Part shown: one piece after another, positions 37,146 through 45,216 of the stretch
Position numbering within the stretch: position 1 is the stretch's first letter
How the letters are laid out: every line of letters begins with the position of its first letter
Assembly: GCA_016930085.1 (NCBI GenBank)
Contig: JAFGHO010000092.1
Span: 1-64,000 of the forward strand
DNA: 64,000 bases
Reading direction: 5' to 3'
Origin: Spirochaetales bacterium
Lineage (GTDB): Bacteria > Spirochaetota > Spirochaetia > SZUA-6 > JAFGRV01
Translations under genes and position numbers: made by a program
The notes under the pieces: model-generated
Databases searched by the model: none
What the model saw: only the letters and a program-made list of their open reading frames with translations
What the model was told of the DNA's origin: nothing

Positions 37146-38192
37146 TTATATGAGATCGCCGGTATCGAATCCCGGGAAATAGACAGAGGCCTCCTTTTGA
37201 TCAAGCACGGACCCGATACACAACGGCACTTCATCGTTTCTCTGTAATGCGGTGAGGACGTGCATGATATAGCGGTAATTATCGTTGAAAAGCCGGATCG
37301 CGATCGATTGAACCAGCATCCCGATATACGCCCCCGGATACAGATTCGTGTTGAAAAGACGGTGACGGGGCCCGATACAGAAAAAACGCTTCATATGTGA
37401 AATACACATAAAAAGAAACCTGCCTATATCAACATGACCTGTTTCCTGATTGTTGACCGATACAGTCCCGCTTTCAATAAGGGTTCCGTTCAGACTGAAA
37501 TCGGCCCCGATGCCGCCTGAAGTTTTCAGGATTCCGCCGGCGCTGAACCCGACATTCTTCATGATGTCGTGCAGGACCAGCCTGTAACGAACGGGCGGCT
37601 TGTTTTTTAAAAGGTACACCCCTTCCGAACATAGGGTGTCGCCGTCGATCACGCTGTCAATTACTTCTTCTTCAAAGGCGAAGGATTCCGGCCGGCAAAC
37701 CTCATACCCGTTTTTTTTCATCAGCGTATCGCAGGAGTACATTCCGCTCAACACCTCGAATACATGAAAACAATGGGTATTTCTCACCTTCGCTTTGTTG
37801 ATGATTGTTCCGTCAAACACATGGCCGGTCAGCTCGCGCTGCAGCCGCCGGTTCAGATGATTCCGGGAACACATCAGTCCCTTGCTGCCCCTAAAAGAAT
37901 CGTCGAGTTCGACGGATTCGATCCTGTGCTTTTCGTTCAGAGCCACCGTTATAACAGCCGGCAAAGAAACATCCATGCCACCTATCCTTCCAACGTTTCG
38001 CTGCCATCCCGTTATCCTCGGACGGGCCTCCCCCTCCCGCAGATCGACCACCGTTCCGCGATACCTGCATGTGGGTGACGTCCGATCCATCGTGACGGCC
38101 GGCGAATCAAGCACCTTCTTTCTCAGATCATCGACAGCATCATATTCTCCGATCAACAACCCGGCATTCTTCTTTTCCATTATTGTTCTCAT
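37146..38192 (-). CDS. Hypothetical protein of the biosynthetic operon
   Basis: 348 residues from ATG 38192, chosen because aaagga precedes it; this leaves 22 bases after the KAS III stop. I do not recognise the family with confidence. A cytoplasmic, soluble protein. The middle part (DVSLPAVITVALN, MCSRNHLNRRLQRELTG, VRNTHCFHVFEVLSG) has the order of Cys, RRL and Cys/His elements seen in DUF2889 proteins, but the match is loose. A Gly-rich block, FSAGGILKTSGGIGADFSL, lies further on. Its place between KAS III and acyl-CoA ligase argues for a role in the same pathway. Confidence 0.7.
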   Translation of the reverse strand: MRTIMEKKNAGLLIGEYDAVDDLRKKVLDSPAVTMDRTSPTCRYRGTVVDLREGEARPRITGWQRNVGRIGGMDVSLPAVITVALNEKHRIESVELDDSFRGSKGLMCSRNHLNRRLQRELTGHVFDGTIINKAKVRNTHCFHVFEVLSGMYSCDTLMKKNGYEVCRPESFAFEEEVIDSVIDGDTLCSEGVYLLKNKPPVRYRLVLHDIMKNVGFSAGGILKTSGGIGADFSLNGTLIESGTVSVNNQETGHVDIGRFLFMCISHMKRFFCIGPRHRLFNTNLYPGAYIGMLVQSIAIRLFNDNYRYIMHVLTALQRNDEVPLCIGSVLDQKEASVYFPGFDTGDLI

Positions 38193-38214
38193 ATATTGTT
38201 TTCCTTTACCGTCA

Positions 38215-39288
38215 TTACCATAATATGTGAAGGAATGAATAGGAGAGGCCGCACGCACTGCTTATGAGTATGACCGAATCTCCTTTGTCGATACACCCGC
38301 GTTCCCGGGCTACAGCAAGATTGACCGGAAGATTGGCACTCCCCATATTTCCGTATTCGGAGAATGTGTTGACGGGGGCTTTACTTCCTGGAACCTTAAG
38401 CGCATCGAGTGTTCCGAACGTCACATTGTTTCCGAGTTGATGCATCACAAAAAGATCGAAATCTTCCGTCTTCATTTTCCACTCCGCTAATGTCCGGCCG
38501 AAAAATACCGGAATATCCTTTATAACCTGTGCCGCGATCAGTCGCGCGTTCGTCAGCATGCCGGGACTTCCCGGACCCGACGATGAACCGGGTACTGAAA
38601 TACCGGGAACGGTCAAAATCGATGCGTCCCATTGCCGTGTTCCCTTTTTTTCACCGGTATTGACGATCCGTTTCCCGGTTTGACCGCTGATAACGGCGGC
38701 CGCGGCACCGCTTCCGGCAATAAAACCGGAAAACCGAACATCCGCCTCCTCCACCGTTTCGAGCCGGTAATCGATACCGAGACCCGCAGCGAGTTCATAG
38801 GGATTTTCACTCGAAACGACCAGAACATTGCCGTATTTTCCCGTCCGAATGTATTGGGATGCGATATCAATGCTTTTCATGAAGCCGTTACAGGTATCAT
38901 TGATATCGAAGTAATCCGCCGGTTCCATTCCCAAAGAGGCGGCGACCGCCAGCGACAGGGGGGGTTCGCGGAAAGGATTGGTCACGCCGCAGACGATGAC
39001 GCAGTCGATATCCCTTCTATCCAGAGACGCATCTCCGAGTGCCAGTACGGCCGCTTTCCGGGCCATGGAGACCGAGTTGTCATCGCTTTCTTCCGGACAG
39101 AAACTCCGCGTCCGGATGCCCAGGAACTCGAACTTTTTTCCCGTGCCGTAGACCAGCAGGCGGAGATCATCCTTACCCATATGGCCTTTATTCGCTTTTT
39201 CGAGTGCATGAAGCACATCGTCATTCGTCAGTCTTCCTTCCGGTATATAATAGCCCAAAGATCTGATATATACATTATCAGTTCTCAT
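38215..39288 (-). CDS. 3-oxoacyl-ACP synthase III (KAS III/FabH-like)
   Basis: 357 residues. The catalytic triad of FabH-type enzymes is complete: Cys133 in DINDTCNGF, His in FVMHQLGNN and Asn in EYGNMGSANLP. It condenses a primed acyl thioester with an ACP-bound extender, or acts as a transferase. It is not in a fab operon but in a cluster with two carrier proteins and two acid-activating ligases, so a starter-unit role in a small-molecule pathway is likely. Overlaps the upstream carrier-protein gene by 11 bases. Confidence 0.9.
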   Translation of the reverse strand: MRTDNVYIRSLGYYIPEGRLTNDDVLHALEKANKGHMGKDDLRLLVYGTGKKFEFLGIRTRSFCPEESDDNSVSMARKAAVLALGDASLDRRDIDCVIVCGVTNPFREPPLSLAVAASLGMEPADYFDINDTCNGFMKSIDIASQYIRTGKYGNVLVVSSENPYELAAGLGIDYRLETVEEADVRFSGFIAGSGAAAAVISGQTGKRIVNTGEKKGTRQWDASILTVPGISVPGSSSGPGSPGMLTNARLIAAQVIKDIPVFFGRTLAEWKMKTEDFDLFVMHQLGNNVTFGTLDALKVPGSKAPVNTFSEYGNMGSANLPVNLAVARERGCIDKGDSVILISSACGLSYSFLHILW

Positions 39289-39619
39289 TCAATACCGCCT
39301 TTACCTTGTTGATCGATTCTTCGCCGTTTTCGGGTGCTTTTGAGGGATCCTTTTCCCGGAAAAATACCCTGTAAGCGTCGCCGACATTCTTTATCGTCCA
39401 TAATGTGTCCATTGCACAGTCGATCTTGTATTCCGTTTCGAGCCTGATGATGAAATTCATGAGACTCAACGAATCAATTCCCAAATCCTCGACGAACAAC
39501 GCGGTATCCGTTACGCTGTCCCGGTCAACCCCGAGATATTCCGCGACCATCGCTTTAAAGGATTGAAAACTTACATCCCCTTTAAAACGTCCGGAATCAT
39601 GATTCATGTCGCTTTTCAT
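39278..39619 (-). CDS. Acyl carrier protein (second)
   Basis: 113 residues, with a non-conserved N-terminal 15 and a C-terminal extension around an ACP fold; the phosphopantetheine Ser50 lies in DLGIDSLSLMNF, a canonical site. ATG 39619 follows a strong aaggaggaaaa and overlaps the stop of the DUF2807 gene (ATGA), linking the biosynthetic genes to the transporter/regulator genes upstream. Presumed partner of the KAS III encoded next. Confidence 0.88.
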   Translation of the reverse strand: MKSDMNHDSGRFKGDVSFQSFKAMVAEYLGVDRDSVTDTALFVEDLGIDSLSLMNFIIRLETEYKIDCAMDTLWTIKNVGDAYRVFFREKDPSKAPENGEESINKVKAVLNEN

Positions 39620-40335
39620 TTTTCCTCCTTGCGGATAAATCCGGCACCTTCAAAAAACTCTATGGAATGTTCGCCGATGATCCCGCCGCAGGTAACGGTA
39701 ATACCGCCTCTCACTCTGCCGTCCAGCACACCCCCGGACATATTCAACGCGATATTCCCTCTGCCCGTAAGGTCAAGTGTCGCATTGGATATGGCGCAGT
39801 CATCAAAATCGAAATCCAGCACACCCGTTCCGGTGACCGACAAATCAGTTATCCGTGAATCGCTTCCCCTGATCCGTTTACTGTAGCCGGTCGTCTCGAT
39901 AGAGAGAGACGATTCGTCGAATCCGGAAAAGTCTATGTCGGCACCCCCACTGCATGTTATTCTTTTAAGCCCCGGCATAGAAATCGTAATTGCGATCTCT
40001 TTCGGGGGTATGCCGGTAAAAAATGCCTGGTTTACTTTAAGCGTACGGTCCACGCTCGCTATCCTTATGTATTTTATAACATATTCGGGCCCCACAACTG
40101 TTACCCGGTATGCTTTATCCGATTCTATCTTCGTTTTCCAGAAACCGGTCAGGTCAATCACGTCGAAGTCTTTGATCTCATACTCCTTTCGAACGATTGT
40201 TTTCGTACCTTTTTCAATTTTGACGAGATCGGAATTATTATGAATAAAGAATAATCCGATACTGACGATCATCACCCCCGTGATCACGCACACTATGGCG
40301 ATCGTTACCAGCAAGATGGAAGTGCTTGTTTTCAT
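39616..40335 (-). CDS. Membrane-anchored DUF2807 protein
   Basis: 239 residues: one N-terminal membrane helix (SILLVTIAIVCVITGVMIVS), then an extracytoplasmic beta-solenoid of DUF2807 type (FDVIDLTGFWKTKI near the start, IAITISMPGLKRITCSGGAD, repeated LDLTGRGNIALNMSG-like strands). Such domains occur with ABC transporter/GntR or sigma factor loci and probably sense or bind envelope ligands. Overlaps GntR upstream and the carrier protein downstream by four bases each. Confidence 0.85.
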   Translation of the reverse strand: MKTSTSILLVTIAIVCVITGVMIVSIGLFFIHNNSDLVKIEKGTKTIVRKEYEIKDFDVIDLTGFWKTKIESDKAYRVTVVGPEYVIKYIRIASVDRTLKVNQAFFTGIPPKEIAITISMPGLKRITCSGGADIDFSGFDESSLSIETTGYSKRIRGSDSRITDLSVTGTGVLDFDFDDCAISNATLDLTGRGNIALNMSGGVLDGRVRGGITVTCGGIIGEHSIEFFEGAGFIRKEEK

Positions 40336-40763
40336 GTTTTCTCCTCTGATGCAGGTCTCGTTTTTTCCGAAGCCCCGTCCTCCTGACCGTCTTTGTGCAG
40401 ACGGGCGCTTTTATATTCTTTATACATCTTCTTCAGTTCGGCAATATCGATATCCAGAAGGATCATACTTTTGAGCATCCGGGGTAACTGCTCGTGGAAA
40501 AAGGCTTCCCTCCCCAGTTTTCGGGTGCTTTGCAGCGCCTCCCCGGCGATAAAATAGCCGATACCGCGCTGGTTATAGACAATCCCCTTTTCCTGCAGAT
40601 AATTGTATGTGTGCATCACCGTATTCGGATTGACCTCGATACTGACGGCCAACTCCCTGACGGACGGCAGACGGTCGCCTTCGCGCCAGTCCCCGGACAG
40701 AATATGCTCGGTAATATAATCCGCTATCTGCAGGTATATCGCCCTGTCCTGCTTGAAGTTCAT
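40332..40763 (-). CDS. GntR-family regulator, YtrA type
   Basis: 143 residues. A standard GntR winged helix (IYLQIADYITEHILSGDW, LPSVRELAVSIEVNPNTVMHTYNYL, GIGYFIAG) with only a short C-terminal dimerisation tail, the YtrA subfamily. These are local repressors of ABC transporter operons, often induced by envelope-active compounds. The 11-bp inverted repeat at the operon head is its likely operator, giving autorepression. One base separates it from the permease gene. Confidence 0.92.
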   Translation of the reverse strand: MNFKQDRAIYLQIADYITEHILSGDWREGDRLPSVRELAVSIEVNPNTVMHTYNYLQEKGIVYNQRGIGYFIAGEALQSTRKLGREAFFHEQLPRMLKSMILLDIDIAELKKMYKEYKSARLHKDGQEDGASEKTRPASEEKT

Positions 40764-40764
40764 T

Positions 40765-41559
40765 TTACACCTCTATTTCTTTCAGACGGAAATATGATGT
40801 GACCCACAATAACGGCGCAAGGCCGAACCAGAAGAAAATATTGGCATTATATGCAAGCAGGACGGCGATCGTACGGATAACGGACGGTTCACCGAAACCC
40901 TTCGGCCCTGTTTGAGTAAAAAGTTCGAATGAAAAATAGATATGACCTCCGGCAGACAACACCAGATACATGGTTAAAAAGACCGCCGCGGCGAAAAGCA
41001 CGTAACATGTCGCCAGACCGAACAATCCCAGGATCGTCTTGACAAATGCGCTTCTTCTAAAAAAAACCGCGCCGAACAGAAAGACGGACTGCGTAATGCA
41101 GTACACCCTGATGCAAAGCCATATGACCGGGTGAAACGGATTGAAGATACGGTGCGCAAGCCCGAATATGAGGGTATTGACAAAGAAAACCAAAACGGAA
41201 AAAAGAAAATAGACAACAAGGGAAAAAATGACATACCCGATACTCGTGATAATAAGTTTGCTTGAGAATTTTTCCAAAACCGATGCGGGAATGACGATAT
41301 AGGAAACTCGGCCCTGCTCGTGATAGAGTTCATTGAAACCGAGACTGGTAAAAATAAAACCGCCGATAAAAAGGGTAAGCGGATAAAATACCAGGTTGAA
41401 ATTCCAGTATTTGGCACTTGCTATGGAAGCGACATTGACAATCATGAGAATACAGAAAATCGCACCCAGCCCGATGAGATACGTCCGGTATTGCATATAC
41501 ACATCCCGTTTTATCAATAACCAGAATCGCTTGATATTAAAAAAATCGGTGATTCTCAT
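40765..41559 (-). CDS. ABC transporter permease
   Basis: 264 residues with six hydrophobic helices and no extracellular domain, ABC-2-like. Helices include IGLGAIFCILMIVNVASIAS, FSLVVYFLFSVLVFF and TIAVLLAYNANIFFWFGLAPL. Encoded with, and overlapping by 23 bases, the ATPase gene; the two form an exporter of unknown substrate. In YtrA-type operons such exporters concern antimicrobial resistance or product export. Confidence 0.85.
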   Translation of the reverse strand: MRITDFFNIKRFWLLIKRDVYMQYRTYLIGLGAIFCILMIVNVASIASAKYWNFNLVFYPLTLFIGGFIFTSLGFNELYHEQGRVSYIVIPASVLEKFSSKLIITSIGYVIFSLVVYFLFSVLVFFVNTLIFGLAHRIFNPFHPVIWLCIRVYCITQSVFLFGAVFFRRSAFVKTILGLFGLATCYVLFAAAVFLTMYLVLSAGGHIYFSFELFTQTGPKGFGEPSVIRTIAVLLAYNANIFFWFGLAPLLWVTSYFRLKEIEV

Positions 41560-42418
41560 TTTTTTCCTCCGGCTGCTTCTCTTTTTTCATAAAAATGGCA
41601 TTCATTCTTTCCCTGTCGCTAATCACTGCGTTAAAGAGTATTTCGAGATCGACCGACGATACTCCGTTTACCGTATCGTCACAGAGCGCCGCGTACCCGC
41701 CGATCACCTTTTCGTAAAAAATACATTGTCCGGGGCCGGGAGTATCGGGAAGAAGCTTTACGGTCAGCCTGTCGTTCACCTCTTCCATCGATTGATGGAA
41801 GATAATCTCCCCATCATCGAGGATAAGAATCGGGTCGATCAATTGCTGCATGTCCCTCGCCTGATGTGTCGATACCAGAAAAATGCGATCGTCTGTGACA
41901 TTTGAAACCAGTAATTTTCGAAACTGGCTTTTACTCGGGATATCGAGTCCATTGGTAGGTTCGTCCATGATAAAAAGGCGGCAGTTCGTCGCAAGCCCGA
42001 ACGCAATCAGGAATTTCTTCCGCTGCCCGTATGAGAGACCGGTCAATGTATCCTTTTCGGAAATTGCAAACTCTTGCAGATAACCTTCGAGTTCATTCCT
42101 GCTGAATCGCGGATAAAAAGGGCCGTAGAGAAATATGTATTCTCCGACGGTTAAATTCGGCGTGAAAAACTCCTCTGTAATGAAATAGATATCTGAAAGA
42201 AGGACAGGATTTCGATCTTTCGACATATATCCCATTACCCGGCACTCGCCATTATGAGGGAACAGGGTGCCGCAGACGATCTTCAGGAGGGTTGTTTTCC
42301 CCGCCCCGTTTTTACCCAGCAATCCGTAAATGTTGCCCGCGGCAAGATTGCAGTTGAGCTGCGAAAAAAGCCTTTTCTTTTTTCGATAGCCGAAAGAAAG
42401 ATTGGTAATCTGTATCAT
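41537..42418 (-). CDS. ABC transporter ATP-binding protein
   Basis: 293 residues. Walker A GLLGKNGAGKTTLLK, signature LTGLSYGQRKKFLIA (LSYGQ form), Walker B RLFIMDEPTNGLD and H-loop FLVSTHQARD are intact. The last 80 residues form a small accessory domain. First gene of the minus-strand operon: its ATG lies just downstream of the promoter and the inverted-repeat operator. Energises the adjoining permease. Confidence 0.93.
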   Translation of the reverse strand: MIQITNLSFGYRKKKRLFSQLNCNLAAGNIYGLLGKNGAGKTTLLKIVCGTLFPHNGECRVMGYMSKDRNPVLLSDIYFITEEFFTPNLTVGEYIFLYGPFYPRFSRNELEGYLQEFAISEKDTLTGLSYGQRKKFLIAFGLATNCRLFIMDEPTNGLDIPSKSQFRKLLVSNVTDDRIFLVSTHQARDMQQLIDPILILDDGEIIFHQSMEEVNDRLTVKLLPDTPGPGQCIFYEKVIGGYAALCDDTVNGVSSVDLEILFNAVISDRERMNAIFMKKEKQPEEKNENHRFF

Positions 42419-42431
42419 TGCTTCCCTTTCC

Positions 42432-42457
42432 TACTGTACTAGACCACTAGTACAGTA
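42432..42457. promoter_or_regulatory. Perfect 11-bp inverted repeat, probable GntR operator
   Basis: Arms tactgtactag and ctagtacagta separated by four bases. It lies immediately downstream of the -10 box and 14 bases before the ABC ATPase ATG, the place where YtrA-type repressors bind; the core resembles GTACTA-TAGTAC sites described for that subfamily. Confidence 0.78.
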
Positions 42458-42459
42458 AT

Positions 42460-42488
42460 AATGTAGCACATGAATAACAGGAAGTCAA
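42460..42488 (-). promoter_or_regulatory. Promoter of the ABC/GntR/biosynthesis operon
   Basis: On the minus strand: -35 TTGACT (42488-42483), 17 bases, -10 TACATT (42465-42460). The start of transcription would fall within the inverted repeat. Confidence 0.72.
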
Positions 42489-42607
42489 GAGAAAAAAGAA
42501 TTTTTTTTGGGGAATGAAAAGAATTATCCGCCCGGATATATTTGTATTTTAAAAAAAGTCATGGATATCATTTATTTTTCAATGCGTGTCTGCGCGCAGG
42601 CTTTACT

Positions 42608-43780
42608 TTATCGTTCTTTGCGGTTATCTTCCCTGTATTCCGACGGCGACCGGCCTTCCTGCATCTTGAAGATATTATTGAAATACGAGGTACTGTTGAA
42701 TCCAAGATTAAATGCGATATCGGTAATTCTGAGATCGGTCTCCTTGAGCAGCCGCTTTGCTTCCTCGATCCGCATTTCATTGATGATTTGCTTGAATGTA
42801 CGATTATATTCTTTTTTCAATACCTCGAATACCCGTGAAGAAGGAATACCGAGCGCCTTGTATACCATCGTGGTCGATATCTGCGGATCGATGTAATGTT
42901 CCTCCAGATAGGTGTTGATGCGGTGAAGTTCCTGTTCCCGGTATGAAGCGAGTGCGAGTGATTTTGGCCTCGGTATTTGACTTTTCCGCTTTTTTATCAA
43001 CCACCGCACTCCCATGACGGCAAGAAAAATATAAAAAAGAACCGCCGCACCTGAAAGCAGGGCGGTGGCAAGCGAAGGGTTGTGCTGAAAGGTAATCCGT
43101 TCGATAACGATATGTTCCGGTTTGTCGATGATATAATCGGACCCCTCCCTGTTGAACTGAATATCGAAGGCAATCACTTTTTTAAAAGATTCTTTGGGAA
43201 GGAGGCTTTTATTCACCTTCATCATCGTAATCCACCAGGGGGGAGTCATAAAATCCTCGAGCGGGATATTATATTCAATCTTTTGAGGATCAAGCTTAAG
43301 GATATATTGATTATGCCTGAGTGTATGCGCGTTGGCGGCTTCCGGCATGGATACACCCGGCACAAAGGTTTTCAGAAATATCTGTATCCGCTTCATTGTC
43401 GCCTCCCTGATATACAGGGAAAGCGTGTCATATGAGGAAAGATCGAGAGGATGTTCGACCGTCCCTATATTAAGGGTAAAAAACACTAAGACATTTTGCG
43501 GCTCCTCTTTTAAGGTATATTCTTTCAGGGTATAATCGAGTTCTATCACTCCGCCGTCAAATGAAAATTCCTGAATCCGGGAATTTCCGTCCCAGATATT
43601 ATCGGTAAGTGCGGCAAGCCGGTTTTCCAGGTTCTCTGCGGGAAAAACCGTCAGTGGCTGTCTCAAGAAATCAAGGAGCGGGAAAACGGATAAAACCAAA
43701 GCCGCGACGATAATGCAAAAGAGTATAATACTTTTTTTATTAAAAATATCGTTTTTGTTTTTCTGTTGTATCGAAGTCAT
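42608..43780 (-). CDS. Membrane-bound AraC-family transcriptional regulator
   Basis: 390 residues from ATG 43780, preceded by aggtggg. The N-terminus has one membrane helix (SIILFCIIVAALVLSVFPLL), then an extracytoplasmic domain of about 200 residues, a second helix (LLSGAAVLFYIFLAVMGVRWL), and a C-terminal double HTH AraC domain (VYKALGIPSSRVFEVLKKEY, ITDIAFNLGFNSTSYFNNIFK). It should read an external signal and regulate in one step. Divergent from the Fur-type gene; not evidently linked to the biosynthetic operon, from which it is 120 bp upstream. Confidence 0.88.
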   Translation of the reverse strand: MTSIQQKNKNDIFNKKSIILFCIIVAALVLSVFPLLDFLRQPLTVFPAENLENRLAALTDNIWDGNSRIQEFSFDGGVIELDYTLKEYTLKEEPQNVLVFFTLNIGTVEHPLDLSSYDTLSLYIREATMKRIQIFLKTFVPGVSMPEAANAHTLRHNQYILKLDPQKIEYNIPLEDFMTPPWWITMMKVNKSLLPKESFKKVIAFDIQFNREGSDYIIDKPEHIVIERITFQHNPSLATALLSGAAVLFYIFLAVMGVRWLIKKRKSQIPRPKSLALASYREQELHRINTYLEEHYIDPQISTTMVYKALGIPSSRVFEVLKKEYNRTFKQIINEMRIEEAKRLLKETDLRITDIAFNLGFNSTSYFNNIFKMQEGRSPSEYREDNRKER

Positions 43781-43947
43781 TGCCCACCTGTCACTACGAT
43801 CGGGAAATAGTATGATCCGGATTGATGCGGTAATCCTCTTTTTACTAAAAATAATGTAAAGCAGTGAAAAATGCAACTATCTTCATTCATTTGTCCTCTT
43901 TTTCTGCCATAAATTCAATATAAAAAATAAAAAAAAAATTCTATTCC

Positions 43948-43976
43948 TTGACTATTTTAATAAAATAGATTACTTT
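43948..43976 (+). promoter_or_regulatory. Promoter with 7-1-7 palindrome, upstream of the Fur-type gene
   Basis: -35 TTGACT (43948-43953), 17 bases, -10 TACTTT (43971-43976). The spacer holds a perfect 7-1-7 dyad, tatttta-a-taaaata (43953-43967), the geometry of Fur/PerR boxes, which suggests autoregulation. Confidence 0.6.
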
Positions 43977-44015
43977 AAGAATTATTCCGATTATTACCAT
44001 AATGAGGGTAGAGCG

Positions 44016-44414
44016 ATAGAAAAGGATAAAAATTTCAAGCGAAGCAGACAGCGGGACAAAATTCTCGCCCTGCTCAGGTCGACGGCATCGCACCCTACGG
44101 CGGACTGGTTGTACGGCCGTCTTAAAGACGAATTTCCACACCTTAGTCTGGGAACGGTCTACCGTAATCTCAATATCCTTATCCGGCAGGGTCTCGTGAA
44201 GAAAATAGACTTCGGGAGTACCTTTGATCGTTTTGACGCGAATATAGACAGGCATTATCACTTTGTCTGCGAACGGTGCGGTACGGTCATCGATCTTGCA
44301 ATTCCTTTTGACGAGGGATTGAACGAGCGTGTCGCCTCGGTCACACCCTTTACCGTCACCCGTCACCGGATCGAGTTTTACGGAATGTGCGATCAATGTA
44401 AGGAAAAAGAATAA
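44016..44414 (+). CDS. Fur/PerR-family regulator, non-ATG start
   Basis: About 132 residues. The family fold is complete only if translation begins well before the first TTG (44109): the upstream frame reads KRSRQRDKILALLRSTASHP, the expected first helices. No ATG, GTG or TTG is available there; gaggg at 44004-44008 points to ATA at 44016. The winged helix (LSLGTVYRNLNILIRQGLV) is followed by the metal-site residues DANIDRHYHFVCERCG and the second CX2C MCDQC, a structural zinc site. It precedes bacterioferritin, so iron or peroxide control is likely. Confidence 0.85.
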   Translation: MEKDKNFKRSRQRDKILALLRSTASHPTADWLYGRLKDEFPHLSLGTVYRNLNILIRQGLVKKIDFGSTFDRFDANIDRHYHFVCERCGTVIDLAIPFDEGLNERVASVTPFTVTRHRIEFYGMCDQCKEKE

Positions 44415-44431
44415 ATCAATCAGTATTATCA

Positions 44432-44460
44432 TTGTCTTTTACATTGTAATATCTGATAAT
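44432..44460 (+). promoter_or_regulatory. Promoter upstream of bacterioferritin
   Basis: -35 TTGTCT (44432-44437), 17 bases, -10 GATAAT (44455-44460). An 11-bp dyad, ttacattgtaa (44439-44449), lies in the spacer and could be a binding site for the adjacent Fur-type regulator. Confidence 0.5.
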
Positions 44461-44483
44461 AACAAAAAACAGGAGGTACATGA

Positions 44484-44954
44484 ATGAAAGGTAACAAAAA
44501 TCTGATCGATACGCTCAACTCCCTTCTTGCCGACGAGTTGACGGCAATAAATCAGTATATGGTGCATTCGGAAATGTGCGATGACTGGGGATATGAAAAA
44601 CTCCACAAACATTTCGAAAAACGCGCCATCGACGAGATGAAACATGCCGAAAGACTGATCGGCCGTATCCTTTTCCTCGAAGGAATGCCGACCGTCACCA
44701 ACCTGAACAAAATCATGATCGGCTCCGATATCACGAAGCAGCTCTCGAACGACCACCTTGCCGAAGAAGGCGCGATCAAGGCGTACAATAACGCGATCGT
44801 TTTAGCCGGTGAAGTGAAAGATTTCGCGACCCGCGATTTCCTGCAGCAGATTCTCAACGAAGAAGACGAGCACATGGACGGCATCGAGGAACTGCAGAGT
44901 CAGATCGAACAGATGTCGCTGCAGGTCTTCCTGACCACGCAGGTCAGTGAATGA
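44484..44954 (+). CDS. bfr: Bacterioferritin
   Basis: 156 residues, full length. All ferroxidase ligands are present: Glu18, Glu51, His54, Glu94, Glu127, His130. Met52 (DEMKHAERL) is the haem ligand of bacterioferritins. It stores iron and consumes peroxide in a 24-subunit shell. ATG 44484 has a strong caggagg site. It lies 69 bp after the Fur-type regulator, a typical pairing. Confidence 0.96.
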   Translation: MKGNKNLIDTLNSLLADELTAINQYMVHSEMCDDWGYEKLHKHFEKRAIDEMKHAERLIGRILFLEGMPTVTNLNKIMIGSDITKQLSNDHLAEEGAIKAYNNAIVLAGEVKDFATRDFLQQILNEEDEHMDGIEELQSQIEQMSLQVFLTTQVSE

Positions 44955-45141
44955 TCGCCTTATAGAAAAAAGCCCGCTTTGGCAATACCGTCGCTGCGGC
45001 GGGAAGAGACGTACCGTGCGGGATGGAAATCCGCCAAACCGAAACCTTGCCGAAACGGGAAGCGTTCGCGGTGAGAAATGCCCGGGTATCCGGAATTCCG
45101 TAACGGAAACCGCATAGAGAAAATCCGTATCGCAGACGGTA

Positions 45142-45180
45142 AAAAGCGGCAGCGGCCGCATGGTTCGCCGCAGCCGCTTT
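45142..45180 (+). terminator. GC-rich hairpin, possible terminator
   Basis: Arms aaagcggcagcgg and ccgcagccgcttt pair with one mismatch. The T run after it is poor (ttt), so termination is uncertain. It lies between bfr and the DUF454 gene. Confidence 0.4.
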
Positions 45181-45216
45181 CTCCGGCCCCCAAGGTGCTG
45201 CCGAAAGGAGACTGTC

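Noticed and set aside
43941-44432. 163-codon minus-strand frame opposite the Fur-type gene
   Set aside because: No family match; the plus strand holds a complete Fur fold with promoter and ribosome site.
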